This document shows, one piece after another, positions 45,784 through 55,106 of a stretch of DNA of 64,000 nt; the stretch's first letter is position 1; every line of letters starts with the position of its first letter. The DNA is taken from the NCBI RefSeq assembly GCF_000737245.1, contig NZ_JPQU01000034.1:124001-188000 (forward strand), written 5' to 3'. The stretch is from Pseudomonas syringae (lineage in GTDB: Bacteria > Pseudomonadota > Gammaproteobacteria > Pseudomonadales > Pseudomonadaceae). Below the pieces are notes generated by a model that saw only the letters and a program-made list of their open reading frames with translations, did not search any database and was not told the origin of the DNA. The translations under genes and the position numbers were made by a program.

Positions 45784-48285
45784 ATGCCTTTCAGTTTCAG
45801 CGCCTCGGACGCCACACGCGTGAGCCGCGACTCCATTCGTCAGCAGTACGCAGGCCCCCTGGCCGTGGAGCGCACGCGCCTGCTTTATCAAGGGTCGTTG
45901 TTGCCCACCTTGTTGATGTTCATCAACGGGGCGGTCTGCGCTTTTTTATTGTGGAGTCCGGAGCGCTATCTGCTGGTCAGCGTCTGGCTCGGCTGGCTAT
46001 CGGCGTTGGTGAGTCTGCGGGTCATCCAGGTTGCCGCGTTTCGCTCCGCAACACCTGAACGCCGTGCTGACCCGGTCTGGGGCCGAATGTTTCTGCTGGG
46101 CGCCGCGGTCAGTGGTCTGACGTTGGCCAGCGCGGCGTTGGTGCTGGTGCCCGTGGAGAACTTCCAGCAACAGGCCTGGGTGTTCGGCCTGATCGGTGCC
46201 GCGACGCTTTCTGCCAGCATCGCCTACGCCGCCAGCATTCCGGCCTTCCTGACATTTACCTTGCCGTGTCTGCTGCCGCCGATCGCTTATCTTTTCTGGG
46301 GCGGTGACATTCCGATGCGCGGCTGGGGCTGGCTGGGAATAACGCTGTTGGTCGCACTGATCGTGGTTGCCTGGCAGGTCAATCGCCTGATCCAGAGTGG
46401 CCTGATCAGACGCTTTCAGAATCAGGCCTTGATTGACGAATTGCAGCAGGCGCAAATCAACGGCGCGCAGCTCAATACTGAGCTGGGCCATGAAATCGAC
46501 CAGAGGCGCAAGGCCGAGCTGGAGCTGCGGGAGGCTCAGGCCGAGCTGGAAGTGCGCGTCGCGTTGCGCACCAGCGAACTGGAGGAAGCCAACCTGGCCC
46601 TCAGCATAAGCCCGCCAAGGCTTGCAGCGACTGTGTTTGAAGCGGCCAGTGAAGGCATTGTCATTTTCGATCCGGACTACAACATCCTGGCGGTGAATCA
46701 GGCGTTCAGCCGCGTCACCGGCTACGAGCAGGAGGAGATGGTCGGACGCAAAGTGACTGACATCGCCAGTAGCCGTGATGCCCGCCGGCATTTTCAGACC
46801 ATTCATCAGTCACTGGAACAGACCGGCAGCTGGCAGGGCGAGCTGGTGGAAACCCGTAAGAACGGCGAGCTGTATCCGCAGTGGTTGCAGCTCAGTGTCG
46901 TTCGAGATGTTGCCGGAAATATGAGTCACATTGTCGGCTTCTTCGCCGATCTGTCAGCTCGTCGCGAGTCGGAAGAGCGAATGCGCTACCTGACGCATTT
47001 CGATGAGCTCACCGGCTTGGCCAACCGCTCGCTGTTCAAGGAGCGTTTGCGCGAGGCCAATCAGCGCGTCCGGCAAGGCGGCAGGAGCCTGGCTTTGCTG
47101 CATATCAATCTAGATCGTTTCAAGCTTCTCAATGACAGCCTGGGTCATGAAGTGGCCGATCAGTTACTCAAGCAGGTGTCGCGCCGCCTGAGCAGCGCCA
47201 TGCCGGAAGCCGACACCATTGCCCGATTGTCGGGGGATGAGTTCGCGGTGCTGTTTGACGCTTACGGCAATCTGTCCAGCCTCACCCGGGTGACCAGTCG
47301 CCTGTTGGCCAAACTGCGCACGCCCATCTCCGTGGCCGGGCATGATCTGGTTGTCAGTGCCTCGGTGGGGATCAGTCTCTTGCCGGATTCGGCGCGGGAG
47401 ATATCCGCGCTGGTCAGCCAGGCCAATATCGCCATGCAACACGCGAAACATCTGGGTGGTAATAATTTTCAGTTCTTTACCGAAAGTTTGCAGGCCAGCA
47501 CCCTTGAGCGTTTGCAGCTGGAGATCCAGCTGCGCAAAGCCATTGAGGAGAACCAGCTGGAGGTCTTCTACCAACCCAAACTGAGCCTGGAAACTGGCCG
47601 GCTCGATGCGGCGGAAGCCTTGGTGCGCTGGCGCCACCCTGCGCGAGGAATGGTGCCGCCGGGAGACTTCATCGGACTGGCCGAAGAGACCGGGCTGATT
47701 GGCTCCATAGGCGAAATAGTGTTGCGCGAGGCCTGTCGACAAGCCTGTGAATGGCAACGCCAGGGCATCGCGCCGTTGCGGATTTCAGTCAATCTGTCGG
47801 TGCATCAACTGCGTCAGGGCAAGCTGGTCAGCCTGGTGCGACAGGTACTTGAAGAAACCGGGTTGGCACCTGGCTATCTCGAGCTCGAACTCACCGAGAG
47901 CCAGTTGCTCGACAGCGTTGAGCACATCATCAGCACTTTCCAGCAGCTGCGAGAGTTGGGCGTGAAGTTGGCCATCGACGACTTTGGCACCGGCTATTCT
48001 TCCCTGAGCTACCTCAAACGCTTCCCGGTGGACTACGTGAAAATCGATCAGGCCTTCATTCGCGGCCTGGGCGAAGGTACCGAAGACGCAGCCATCACCC
48101 AGGCAATCATCGCCATGGCCCACAGCCTGGGCCTGAAAGTGGTGGCCGAAGGCGTCGAGAATCAGGTGCAACTGGATTTCCTGAAGGCTAATGGCTGTGA
48201 TGAAGTGCAGGGATATCTGATCAGTCGTCCTTTGGAGGCGGGGGCGTTGGCAGCTTTGCTAACTCAGGACTTCACCAGTCATTGA
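45784..48285 (+). CDS. Membrane PAS-GGDEF-EAL cyclic-di-GMP protein
   Basis: 833 residues. The N-terminal ~210 residues hold about six membrane helices, then a coiled coil (QRRKAELELREAQAELEVRVALRTSEL), a PAS domain (~275-400; EGIVIFDPDYNILAVNQAFSRVTGY), a GGDEF domain with SGDEF at 483-487, and an EAL domain with EALVRWRHP (Glu611) and DDFGTGYSSLSYLKRFPVDYVKIDQAFI. EAL residues needed for hydrolysis appear intact. SGDEF may still allow cyclase activity. It probably senses a signal at the inner membrane and adjusts c-di-GMP. Similar to P. aeruginosa PA5442 in position, from memory. Confidence 0.92.
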   Translation: MPFSFSASDATRVSRDSIRQQYAGPLAVERTRLLYQGSLLPTLLMFINGAVCAFLLWSPERYLLVSVWLGWLSALVSLRVIQVAAFRSATPERRADPVWGRMFLLGAAVSGLTLASAALVLVPVENFQQQAWVFGLIGAATLSASIAYAASIPAFLTFTLPCLLPPIAYLFWGGDIPMRGWGWLGITLLVALIVVAWQVNRLIQSGLIRRFQNQALIDELQQAQINGAQLNTELGHEIDQRRKAELELREAQAELEVRVALRTSELEEANLALSISPPRLAATVFEAASEGIVIFDPDYNILAVNQAFSRVTGYEQEEMVGRKVTDIASSRDARRHFQTIHQSLEQTGSWQGELVETRKNGELYPQWLQLSVVRDVAGNMSHIVGFFADLSARRESEERMRYLTHFDELTGLANRSLFKERLREANQRVRQGGRSLALLHINLDRFKLLNDSLGHEVADQLLKQVSRRLSSAMPEADTIARLSGDEFAVLFDAYGNLSSLTRVTSRLLAKLRTPISVAGHDLVVSASVGISLLPDSAREISALVSQANIAMQHAKHLGGNNFQFFTESLQASTLERLQLEIQLRKAIEENQLEVFYQPKLSLETGRLDAAEALVRWRHPARGMVPPGDFIGLAEETGLIGSIGEIVLREACRQACEWQRQGIAPLRISVNLSVHQLRQGKLVSLVRQVLEETGLAPGYLELELTESQLLDSVEHIISTFQQLRELGVKLAIDDFGTGYSSLSYLKRFPVDYVKIDQAFIRGLGEGTEDAAITQAIIAMAHSLGLKVVAEGVENQVQLDFLKANGCDEVQGYLISRPLEAGALAALLTQDFTSH

Positions 48286-48301
48286 ATTGGCATACATTTC
48301 T

Positions 48302-48371
48302 GTAGGAGCGCACGAGCAACGCGAGGCCGCGATGGCGGTGTGACTCTTTTTTTCTGACACCGCGCTCCTAC
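48302..48371. repeat. REP-like doublet (GTAGGAGCGCACGAGC variant)
   Basis: Left arm GTAGGAGCGCACGAGC, short right arm GCGCTCCTAC. Same variant as 55107 and 55985. Confidence 0.8.
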
Positions 48372-48518
48372 AGATTGGAATTCAGCTAGTTATTTCGTAT
48401 TTGGTGAGAAGGCTATTGAAGGGGATGTCGGAATAATCCCACGTCGCCTCAGGATTTAGCCTTCAATTGCCGGTGTAAGAATGTCCATGGCGCGTTTAAC
48501 TGGGCGTCCAGCAGGTCA

Positions 48519-48533
48519 TGTAGTATAACTACA
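48519..48533. promoter_or_regulatory. Operator-like palindrome upstream of the RpiR gene
   Basis: Perfect TGTAGT-ATA-ACTACA palindrome, fitting TGTARTNNNAYTACA, the pattern described for HexR-type RpiR regulators. It lies 20 bases before the first ATG and 44 before the TTG, so autoregulation is likely. Confidence 0.7.
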
Positions 48534-48553
48534 AAAAAGCTACATCCCGTCCC

Positions 48554-49444
48554 ATGCACCTTTGTCGAGTCCATCCATTGAATCTGCTGCAGCACATCGC
48601 CCAGTCACGCCATCTGTTACGCAAGTCGGAGCTCAAAGTCGCCGACCACGTGCTGCTTGATCCTGCGGCTGTGATGCACAGTTCCATGGCCGATCTGGCG
48701 CACAATGTCGGGATCAGTGAACCCACTATCGTGCGTTTCTGCCGGGCCATTGGTTGCACCGGTTTTCAGGATCTGAAACTCAAGCTCGCGCAAAGTCTCG
48801 CGGCGGGGGCGAGTTTCGGGCAGTTCGCTATTCATGAAGATGACTCGGTCGCCGATTACAGCCTGAAGATCTTCGACACTACCCTGCATACCTTGATGGA
48901 AGTGCGCGAGAACCTTGACCCTCACGCCTTGCAGTTGGCTGTAACCGCCATGGCCTCGGCCAAGCGCGTCGAGTTCTACGGCTTCGGTGCGTCTGGCGCT
49001 GTGGCGGCGGATGCCCAGCACAAGTTCTTCCGCCTGCTGCTTAGCGCTGCGGCGTATTCGGATCCGCACATGCAAGCCATGTCAGCCGTGACGCTGGTGC
49101 CTTCTGACGTTGCGGTGTGTATTTCCCAGTCCGGGCGTTCGAAGGATTTGCTGATCACCGCCAATCTGGTGCGCGAGACCGGCGCTACGCTGATTACCTT
49201 GTGCCCGAGCCAGACGCCATTGGCCGAGCTGTCGTCAGTGAATCTGGCGATCGATGTGCATGAAGATACGGAAATTTATACACCGCTGACCTCGCGCATC
49301 GCGCATCTGGTGGTCATTGATGTGTTGGCAATGGGCGTTGCCATGGCGCGCGGTCCGAGCCTGGTCAACCACCTCAAGAGCGTGAAGCGCAGCCTGCGCA
49401 GCCTTCGCCTGTCACCCAAGTCGATCAAATCCCACGAGGATTGA
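48554..49444 (+). CDS. MurR/RpiR-family transcriptional regulator
   Basis: 296 residues from the ATG at 48554. Homologues as I recall them begin at NLLQHIAQSRHLL, which would make TTG at 48578 the start; neither has a clear ribosome site. The N-terminal HTH_6 domain (MADLAHNVGISEPTIVRFCRAIGCTGFQDLKLKL) is followed by a SIS sugar-phosphate-binding domain (YGFGASGAVAADAQHKF; ISQSGRSKDLLITANL). Such regulators sense phosphorylated sugars or acids; HexR senses KDPG. It lies beside the pyruvate carboxylase genes as in P. aeruginosa PA5438 (from memory) and may tune that step. Confidence 0.88.
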   Translation: MHLCRVHPLNLLQHIAQSRHLLRKSELKVADHVLLDPAAVMHSSMADLAHNVGISEPTIVRFCRAIGCTGFQDLKLKLAQSLAAGASFGQFAIHEDDSVADYSLKIFDTTLHTLMEVRENLDPHALQLAVTAMASAKRVEFYGFGASGAVAADAQHKFFRLLLSAAAYSDPHMQAMSAVTLVPSDVAVCISQSGRSKDLLITANLVRETGATLITLCPSQTPLAELSSVNLAIDVHEDTEIYTPLTSRIAHLVVIDVLAMGVAMARGPSLVNHLKSVKRSLRSLRLSPKSIKSHED

Positions 49445-49532
49445 TGATCTGACCCCCAACGATAAGACTCCCGCCAGCTTCCGCATGGGTAGCTGACGAG
49501 AGTTGCCGATCTAAAAGCTATCGGGCTTTTTA

Positions 49533-49850
49533 TCAGTTGAGAATTTCAACGTTTTCGATGCGGGTCAGCTCTTTGCCATCGTGGAAGATGGAGATGTGAG
49601 GTACGTCGTAGGTGCTCGGCTGCGAGAACGAGACCGCTTTTTCGGTCAGAACGGCCAGGCCGATACCTTTGCTTTCAAGTTGCAGCTCCAGCCGCAGACC
49701 CAGAGATTTGTCCTGAATGGCAGCGACTACCAGAGTGGCTTCGGTGTTGCTGTTTGGTACGGTAACAGTCCCGGAGACCAGTAGAGTCGGACCCGACAGG
49801 CCTGGCATTTTGTTGATGCGGGCGTACCAGTCTTTGTTTTGAATGCTCAT
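49533..49850 (-). CDS. Small paralogous hypothetical protein A
   Basis: 105 residues. Not recognised. Shares with its neighbour the start MSIQxKDWYAxxxKMPG, a middle with alternating hydrophobics that looks beta-rich, and the ending SxPSxxxxxxISIFxxGxxLxxIxNVxI. No signal peptide, Cys or membrane segment. The two genes lie in tandem, 45 bases apart, and probably arose by duplication. Confidence 0.75.
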   Translation of the reverse strand: MSIQNKDWYARINKMPGLSGPTLLVSGTVTVPNSNTEATLVVAAIQDKSLGLRLELQLESKGIGLAVLTEKAVSFSQPSTYDVPHISIFHDGKELTRIENVEILN

Positions 49851-49895
49851 TGTGTCGCTCCTTGCGTTATAAAGTCAGCTGCGTCCTGCAGCGCC

Positions 49896-50228
49896 TCAGT
49901 GAGTAATCTGTACGTTGTCGATATTCACCAGCAGCGCGCCTTTGTAAAAGATGCTCACTCCGGTGATATCTGCTCCGCTTGGTTGTGTGTAGCTCACTGG
50001 TGTCTCGAGGATCGCCGATTCATCCCTCTCCACTGGATTGGTGATGGCGTTTTTTCTGCTCTCGACCATGAGATCCAGGCTCAACTGGTTGCCTGCACCG
50101 GGAGAAGCGCTGCGAACCAATACGGCCTGAAGGCGGTAGGGTAGGGAAACAATGCCGGTGACTTTAAAAGTATTAACACCTGGCATTTTGTCGTCTTGCG
50201 CGTACCAGTCTTTGGTTTGAATGCTCAT
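49896..50228 (-). CDS. Small paralogous hypothetical protein B
   Basis: 110 residues, upstream paralogue of the previous gene. Starts MSIQTKDWYAQDDKMPGVNTFKVTG and ends GVSIFYKGALLVNIDNVQITH. Both genes have the same GCGTCCTGCAG word shortly upstream of their ribosome sites, so the duplication included the leader. Function unknown. The beta-rich, cytosolic look would suit a small lectin- or jelly-roll-like fold, but that is a guess. Confidence 0.75.
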   Translation of the reverse strand: MSIQTKDWYAQDDKMPGVNTFKVTGIVSLPYRLQAVLVRSASPGAGNQLSLDLMVESRKNAITNPVERDESAILETPVSYTQPSGADITGVSIFYKGALLVNIDNVQITH

Positions 50229-50444
50229 TGTTTAGCTCCGTGCTAATAAATAGTGTGTTTGCGTCCTGCAGGGCAACTATCTCAAGGGCCTGCTGCTGAA
50301 ATGCAGTACATATCTATCGCGTTGTAACGGTGTGTTACGACGGCTGAGCCATGACAGGTTCACCAATTTGTCACGCACCCGCCGCCTTACCGTCACGACC
50401 TATAGGCATCCTGATACTCCCGAAACGCACTTGGGAGACAGGAT

Positions 50445-50669
50445 ATGCCTCGGCACTACGATGACTCGCAGCAGAACAGCACTGTAAAAACCCGTCGCCA
50501 GCAGGAAGACCAGCGCCGCATGGCTTTCCGCCGGGCGATTGAAAGCTATTCGGAAGAGCGCCGCCTGAACCAGGAGCTGTGCGATTACGACGATGGTCTT
50601 TCTGCGCAGCACTGGCAGGCGACTAAACCTCCAGCGGGCGACCGTCGAAACGTTCAACAAGCTGGCTGA
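50445..50669 (+). CDS. Small basic protein, PA3496-like
   Basis: 74 residues, strongly charged: RRQQEDQRRMAFRRAIESYSEERRLNQELCDY. The pattern resembles the small PA3496-type family of pseudomonads that carries a name about envelope integrity; I am not certain of membership. It starts after GGAGA at a good distance. It overlaps the 3' end of the convergent pycR gene by 47 bases, so its last ~16 residues may be poorly conserved. Confidence 0.6.
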   Translation: MPRHYDDSQQNSTVKTRRQQEDQRRMAFRRAIESYSEERRLNQELCDYDDGLSAQHWQATKPPAGDRRNVQQAG

Positions 50670-51573
50670 TCTGCGCACGTTCGGTGCGGATGAACGCCAG
50701 AAAGGCATGAGCAACCGGTGACAGCCGCCGGTCTTTGGCCTGCACCACGCACCAGCTGCGATACAGCGGCAGCTCCGCCACTGGCAACTCTTTGAGCAGG
50801 CCGGTGGCGAGTTCCAGACTGACCGCATGACGTGTCAGCAGGGCGATGCCCAGGCCAGCCAGCACGCTTTCTCGCTGGGCTTCATGGGCCGCTACCTCCA
50901 GCGTCGTGGTGAAATGCACGCGCTTGTCCTTGAAATACTCCTCGCAGGCTTTGCGCGTTCCCGAGCCGTTTTCCCGGATCAGCAGAGGGTAGGGTTCCAG
51001 ATCTTTCAGGCTTAGCGTGCGCCCGTCGCACAGTGGATGGTTGGGCGGGGCGACCGCGACAATCGGATTGTTGAGAAAGGGCAGAAACTCCAGCCCCATG
51101 TCCTGAGGCACCATGGACATCACCACCAGATCATCCCGGTTGTCCGACAGTCGCCTGATCACCTGAGCGCGATTGACGACCGTCAGGCTGAGAATCACCT
51201 CCGGATACTTGCGCCTGAAGGCGGCGAATAGATGCGGGATGAAGTACTTGCAGCTGGATTCCACCGCCAGCTTGAGCTGCCCTTGCAGCGAACCCTGCAT
51301 GTCAGTGAGCTGCATATCCAGGCTTTCCAGACGACCAAAAATGTCCCGGCTGGCGGATTGCAGCGCCTCGGCGGCCTCGGTGAGGTAGAGTTTTTTGCCG
51401 ACATATTCAAACAGTGGCTGACCCACCAGTTCTTCCAGCTGCCGAATTTGCAGGCTGACAGCCGGTTGTGTAAGCGCCATTTCATCTGCTGCGCGGCTGT
51501 AGGAACGCAAATCACACACTTCGTTGAAAATCCGCAGCTGACGCAATGTCATGCGCATCAATGACTTACGCAC
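50623..51573 (-). CDS. pycR: LysR-family regulator PycR
   Basis: 316 residues. A winged HTH (MTLRQLRIFNEVCDLRSYSRAADEMALTQPAVSLQIRQLEELVG) and a LysR substrate-binding domain. It lies divergently from pycA with ~180 bases between, the layout of P. aeruginosa PycR, which controls pyruvate carboxylase. The first codons (MRKSLMRMTLRQ) leave three possible Met starts. Confidence 0.88.
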   Translation of the reverse strand: MRKSLMRMTLRQLRIFNEVCDLRSYSRAADEMALTQPAVSLQIRQLEELVGQPLFEYVGKKLYLTEAAEALQSASRDIFGRLESLDMQLTDMQGSLQGQLKLAVESSCKYFIPHLFAAFRRKYPEVILSLTVVNRAQVIRRLSDNRDDLVVMSMVPQDMGLEFLPFLNNPIVAVAPPNHPLCDGRTLSLKDLEPYPLLIRENGSGTRKACEEYFKDKRVHFTTTLEVAAHEAQRESVLAGLGIALLTRHAVSLELATGLLKELPVAELPLYRSWCVVQAKDRRLSPVAHAFLAFIRTERAQISQLVERFDGRPLEV

Positions 51574-51756
51574 TTTTATAGCCTCCCGCCAATAGCTGAA
51601 GCTCCAACTATAAGTCTTTACTTATACACATCCCAACTTTTACTCATTTTTGTTAATCCCTGATCAGGCATAGGGTGTCGGTGCGGCAATCAACACACGT
51701 GCTGTTACAAATAGCCCGGTTTGCCAACCGCCTGTTCAACGGTCGAGGAAATACTC

Positions 51757-53172
51757 GTGATAACAAAAATCCTGATCGCCAACCGCGGTGAAATTGCTGT
51801 CCGAATCGTGCGCGCTTGCGCCGAAATGGGTATTCGCTCAGTGGCGGTCTTTTCCGACGCTGACCGCCATGCGCTTCATGTGAAGCGTGCGGACGAAGCA
51901 CACAGCATCGGCGCCGAGCCACTGGCCGGTTATCTGAACCCGCGCAAGTTGGTTAACCTGGCGGTGGAAACCGGCTGCGATGCGTTACATCCGGGTTATG
52001 GCTTCCTCTCGGAAAACGCCGAACTGGCCGACATCTGTGCCGAACGTGGCATCAAATTCATTGGGCCTTCTGCGGAAGTCATCCGCCGTATGGGTGACAA
52101 GACCGAAGCCCGGCGCAGCATGATCAAAGCTGGCGTGCCGGTGACACCGGGCACTGAAGGCAATGTTGCAGATATCGCCGAAGCCTTGCTCGAAGGTGAT
52201 CGCATTGGCTACCCGGTGATGCTCAAGGCCACCTCCGGCGGCGGCGGGCGCGGTATTCGTCGGTGCAACAGCCGTGAAGAACTGGAGCAGGCTTTCCCGC
52301 GAGTCATTTCCGAGGCCACCAAGGCCTTTGGTTCGGCAGAAGTCTTCCTCGAAAAATGCATCGTCAACCCGAAGCACATCGAGGCGCAGATCCTCGGTGA
52401 CAGCTTTGGCAACGTCGTGCACTTGTTCGAACGTGACTGCTCGATCCAGCGGCGTAACCAGAAGCTGATCGAAATTGCCCCAAGCCCACAGCTGACGCCG
52501 GAACAGCGCGCCTATATCGGTGACTTGTCGGTGCGTGCTGCCAAGGCTGTGGGTTACGAAAATGCTGGCACCGTGGAGTTTCTGCTCGCCGAGGGCGAGG
52601 TGTACTTCATGGAGATGAATACCCGGGTGCAAGTGGAACACACCATCACCGAGGAAATCACTGGCATCGATATCGTCCGTGAGCAGATTCGTATTGCCTC
52701 GGGCTTGCCGCTTTCGGTCAAGCAGGAAGACATCATCCATCGCGGTTTTGCCCTGCAGTTCCGAATCAACGCCGAAGACCCGAAGAACAACTTCCTGCCC
52801 AGCTTCGGAAAGATCACTCGTTACTACGCGCCCGGCGGTCCCGGCGTGCGTACCGATACGGCGATCTATACCGGTTACACGATTCCGCCGTTCTACGACT
52901 CCATGTGTCTGAAGCTGATTGTCTGGGCGCTGACTTGGGAAGAGGCGATGGACCGCGGCCTGCGGGCCCTGGATGACATGCGCCTGCAAGGGGTGAAAAC
53001 CACGGCGGCCTATTACCAGGAAATCCTGCGTAACCCCGAATTCCGTAGCGGTCAGTTCAATACCAGCTTTGTCGAAAGCCATCCTGAACTGACCAACTAC
53101 TCGATCAAGCGCAAACCCGAAGAGCTTGCCCTGGCCATCGCCGCCGCCATTGCCGCGCATGCGGGCTTATAG
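51757..53172 (+). CDS. pycA: Pyruvate carboxylase subunit A (biotin carboxylase)
   Basis: 471 residues from a GTG at 51757 (MITKILIANRGEIAVRIVRA) just after a GAGGA site; a TTG 36 bases upstream adds unrelated residues. ATP-grasp motifs are intact: MLKATSGGGGRGIRRC, HIEAQILGD, MEMNTRVQVEHTITE. It carboxylates the biotin on PycB with bicarbonate and ATP. Almost identical in design to AccC, but the pycB partner 100 bases downstream identifies it as the two-subunit pyruvate carboxylase. It makes oxaloacetate for gluconeogenesis and anaplerosis. Confidence 0.92.
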   Translation: MITKILIANRGEIAVRIVRACAEMGIRSVAVFSDADRHALHVKRADEAHSIGAEPLAGYLNPRKLVNLAVETGCDALHPGYGFLSENAELADICAERGIKFIGPSAEVIRRMGDKTEARRSMIKAGVPVTPGTEGNVADIAEALLEGDRIGYPVMLKATSGGGGRGIRRCNSREELEQAFPRVISEATKAFGSAEVFLEKCIVNPKHIEAQILGDSFGNVVHLFERDCSIQRRNQKLIEIAPSPQLTPEQRAYIGDLSVRAAKAVGYENAGTVEFLLAEGEVYFMEMNTRVQVEHTITEEITGIDIVREQIRIASGLPLSVKQEDIIHRGFALQFRINAEDPKNNFLPSFGKITRYYAPGGPGVRTDTAIYTGYTIPPFYDSMCLKLIVWALTWEEAMDRGLRALDDMRLQGVKTTAAYYQEILRNPEFRSGQFNTSFVESHPELTNYSIKRKPEELALAIAAAIAAHAGL

Positions 53173-53180
53173 ATAAGCAG

Positions 53181-53258
53181 CGGCAAGCCTCAAGCCGCAA
53201 GCTTCAAGCAAAAGCAGATCTGCTTTTACTTGCGGCTTGTAGCTTGGAGCTTGCAGCT
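53181..53258. repeat. Palindrome of the second (non-REP) family
   Basis: A perfect 18-bp core (AAAAGCAGATCTGCTTTT, 53210-53227) lies inside an 11-bp inverted repeat (CAAGCCGCAAG at 53191-53201 / CTTGCGGCTTG at 53229-53239) and looser GAGCTTGCAGCT words. It sits between pycA and pycB, where it could affect relative expression. Confidence 0.85.
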
Positions 53259-53272
53259 ATGAGGAGATCCAA

Positions 53273-55081
53273 ATGTCCAAGAAGATCTTTGTAACCGACA
53301 CCATCCTGCGTGACGCCCATCAGTCGCTGCTGGCCACCCGGATGCGCACCGAAGACATGCTGCCGATCTGCGACAAGCTCGACAAAGTCGGCTATTGGTC
53401 GCTGGAATGCTGGGGCGGCGCGACGTTCGATGCCTGTGTGCGCTTCCTCAAGGAAGACCCGTGGGAGCGCCTGCGTCAGTTGCGTGCCGCATTGCCTAAC
53501 ACACGCCTGCAAATGCTGTTGCGCGGCCAGAACCTGCTGGGCTATCGGCACTACAGCGATGACGTGGTCAAAGCCTTCGTCGCCAAGGCTGCCGCCAACG
53601 GCATTGATGTGTTCCGTATTTTCGACGCCATGAACGACGTGCGTAACCTGCGCGTTGCCATCGAGGCCGTGAAGGAATCGGGCAAGCACGCTCAGGGCAC
53701 CATCGCTTACACCACCAGCCCGGTGCACACCATTGCCGCGTTCGTTGAACAGGCCAAACAGATGGAGGCCATGGGTTGCGACTCGGTGGCGATCAAGGAC
53801 ATGGCCGGCTTGCTGACACCTTACGCCACCGGCGAACTGGTCAAGGCGCTAAAAGCCGAGCAGTCATTGCCGGTGTTCATCCACTCCCACGATACGGCTG
53901 GCCTGGCTGCCATGTGCCAGCTCAAAGCCATCGAAAACGGCGCCGATCACATCGACACGGCGATCTCCAGCTTCGCTTGGGGTACCAGCCATCCAGGCAC
54001 CGAATCGATGGTTGCGGCCCTCAAAGGCAGCGAGTTCGACACCGGCCTGAACCTGGAGCTGTTGCAGGAAATTGGCTTGTACTTCTACGCAGTGCGCAAG
54101 AAGTACCACCAGTTTGAAAGCGAATTCACCGCCGTGGATACACGGGTGCAGGTCAACCAGGTGCCGGGTGGGATGATTTCCAACCTCGCCAACCAGCTCA
54201 AAGAGCAGGGCGCCCTCAACCGTATGGGTGAAGTGCTGGCCGAGATTCCACGGGTACGCAAGGATCTGGGTTATCCACCGCTGGTGACGCCGACTTCGCA
54301 AATCGTGGGCACTCAGGCGTTCTTCAACGTGCTGGCTGGTGAACGCTACAAGACCATCACCAACGAAGTGAAGCTGTACCTGCAAGGCGGTTACGGCAAA
54401 GCCCCTGGCGAGGTGGATGAAAAACTGCGTCGCCAGGCGATTGGCAGCGAAGAGCTGATTGATGTGCGTCCCGCTGACCTGCTCAAACCTGAGATGAACA
54501 AGCTGCGCGACGACATCGGGGCGTTGGCGACCTCGGAAGAAGACGTTCTGACTTACGCCATGTTCCCGGACATTGGTCGCAAGTTCCTCGAAGAACGGGC
54601 TGCAGGCACATTGAAGCCCGAAGTATTGCTACCCATCCCGGAAGCGGGCGGTGTGAGCAAGGCAGGCGGCGAAGGCGTGCCGACCGAGTTTGTCATTGAT
54701 GTCCACGGCGAAAGCTACCGTGTGGATATCACGGGCGTCGGCGTCAAGGCTGAAGGCAAGCGCCACTTTTACCTGTCCATCGATGGCATGCCGGAAGAAG
54801 TGGTGTTTGAGCCGCTCAACGAATTCGTCAGCGGCGGCGCCAGCAAGCGCACCCAGGCCAGCGGTCCTGGCCATGTCAGCACCAGCATGCCCGGCAACAT
54901 CGTCGATGTACTGGTAAAGGAAGGCGACATGGTCAAAGCCGGTCAGGCCGTGTTGATCACCGAAGCCATGAAAATGGAGACCGAAGTTCAAGCCGCCATC
55001 GCCGGCAAGGTGGTTGCCATCCACGTCGCCAAGGGTGATCGGGTCAATCCGGGAGAGATCCTGGTTGAGATCGAGGGTTGA
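53273..55081 (+). CDS. pycB: Pyruvate carboxylase subunit B (OadA-type)
   Basis: 602 residues; start after GAGGAGA. The carboxyltransferase TIM barrel has TDTILRDAHQSLLATRMR and the metal/Lys segment VAIKDMAGLLTPYATG; SHDTAGL and NGADHIDTA follow. The C-terminal biotinyl domain has EAMKMET with biotinylated Lys567. Transfers CO2 from biotin to pyruvate. Often annotated oadA because the sequence also matches oxaloacetate decarboxylase alpha; with no beta/gamma membrane subunits here, the pyruvate carboxylase reading is preferred. Confidence 0.93.
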   Translation: MSKKIFVTDTILRDAHQSLLATRMRTEDMLPICDKLDKVGYWSLECWGGATFDACVRFLKEDPWERLRQLRAALPNTRLQMLLRGQNLLGYRHYSDDVVKAFVAKAAANGIDVFRIFDAMNDVRNLRVAIEAVKESGKHAQGTIAYTTSPVHTIAAFVEQAKQMEAMGCDSVAIKDMAGLLTPYATGELVKALKAEQSLPVFIHSHDTAGLAAMCQLKAIENGADHIDTAISSFAWGTSHPGTESMVAALKGSEFDTGLNLELLQEIGLYFYAVRKKYHQFESEFTAVDTRVQVNQVPGGMISNLANQLKEQGALNRMGEVLAEIPRVRKDLGYPPLVTPTSQIVGTQAFFNVLAGERYKTITNEVKLYLQGGYGKAPGEVDEKLRRQAIGSEELIDVRPADLLKPEMNKLRDDIGALATSEEDVLTYAMFPDIGRKFLEERAAGTLKPEVLLPIPEAGGVSKAGGEGVPTEFVIDVHGESYRVDITGVGVKAEGKRHFYLSIDGMPEEVVFEPLNEFVSGGASKRTQASGPGHVSTSMPGNIVDVLVKEGDMVKAGQAVLITEAMKMETEVQAAIAGKVVAIHVAKGDRVNPGEILVEIEG

Positions 55082-55106
55082 GGTCGATTGATTCAAACGA
55101 TTTTCT

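Noticed and set aside
51985..53160. 391-residue minus-strand frame
   Set aside because: Antisense shadow of pycA, whose protein has complete conserved motifs.
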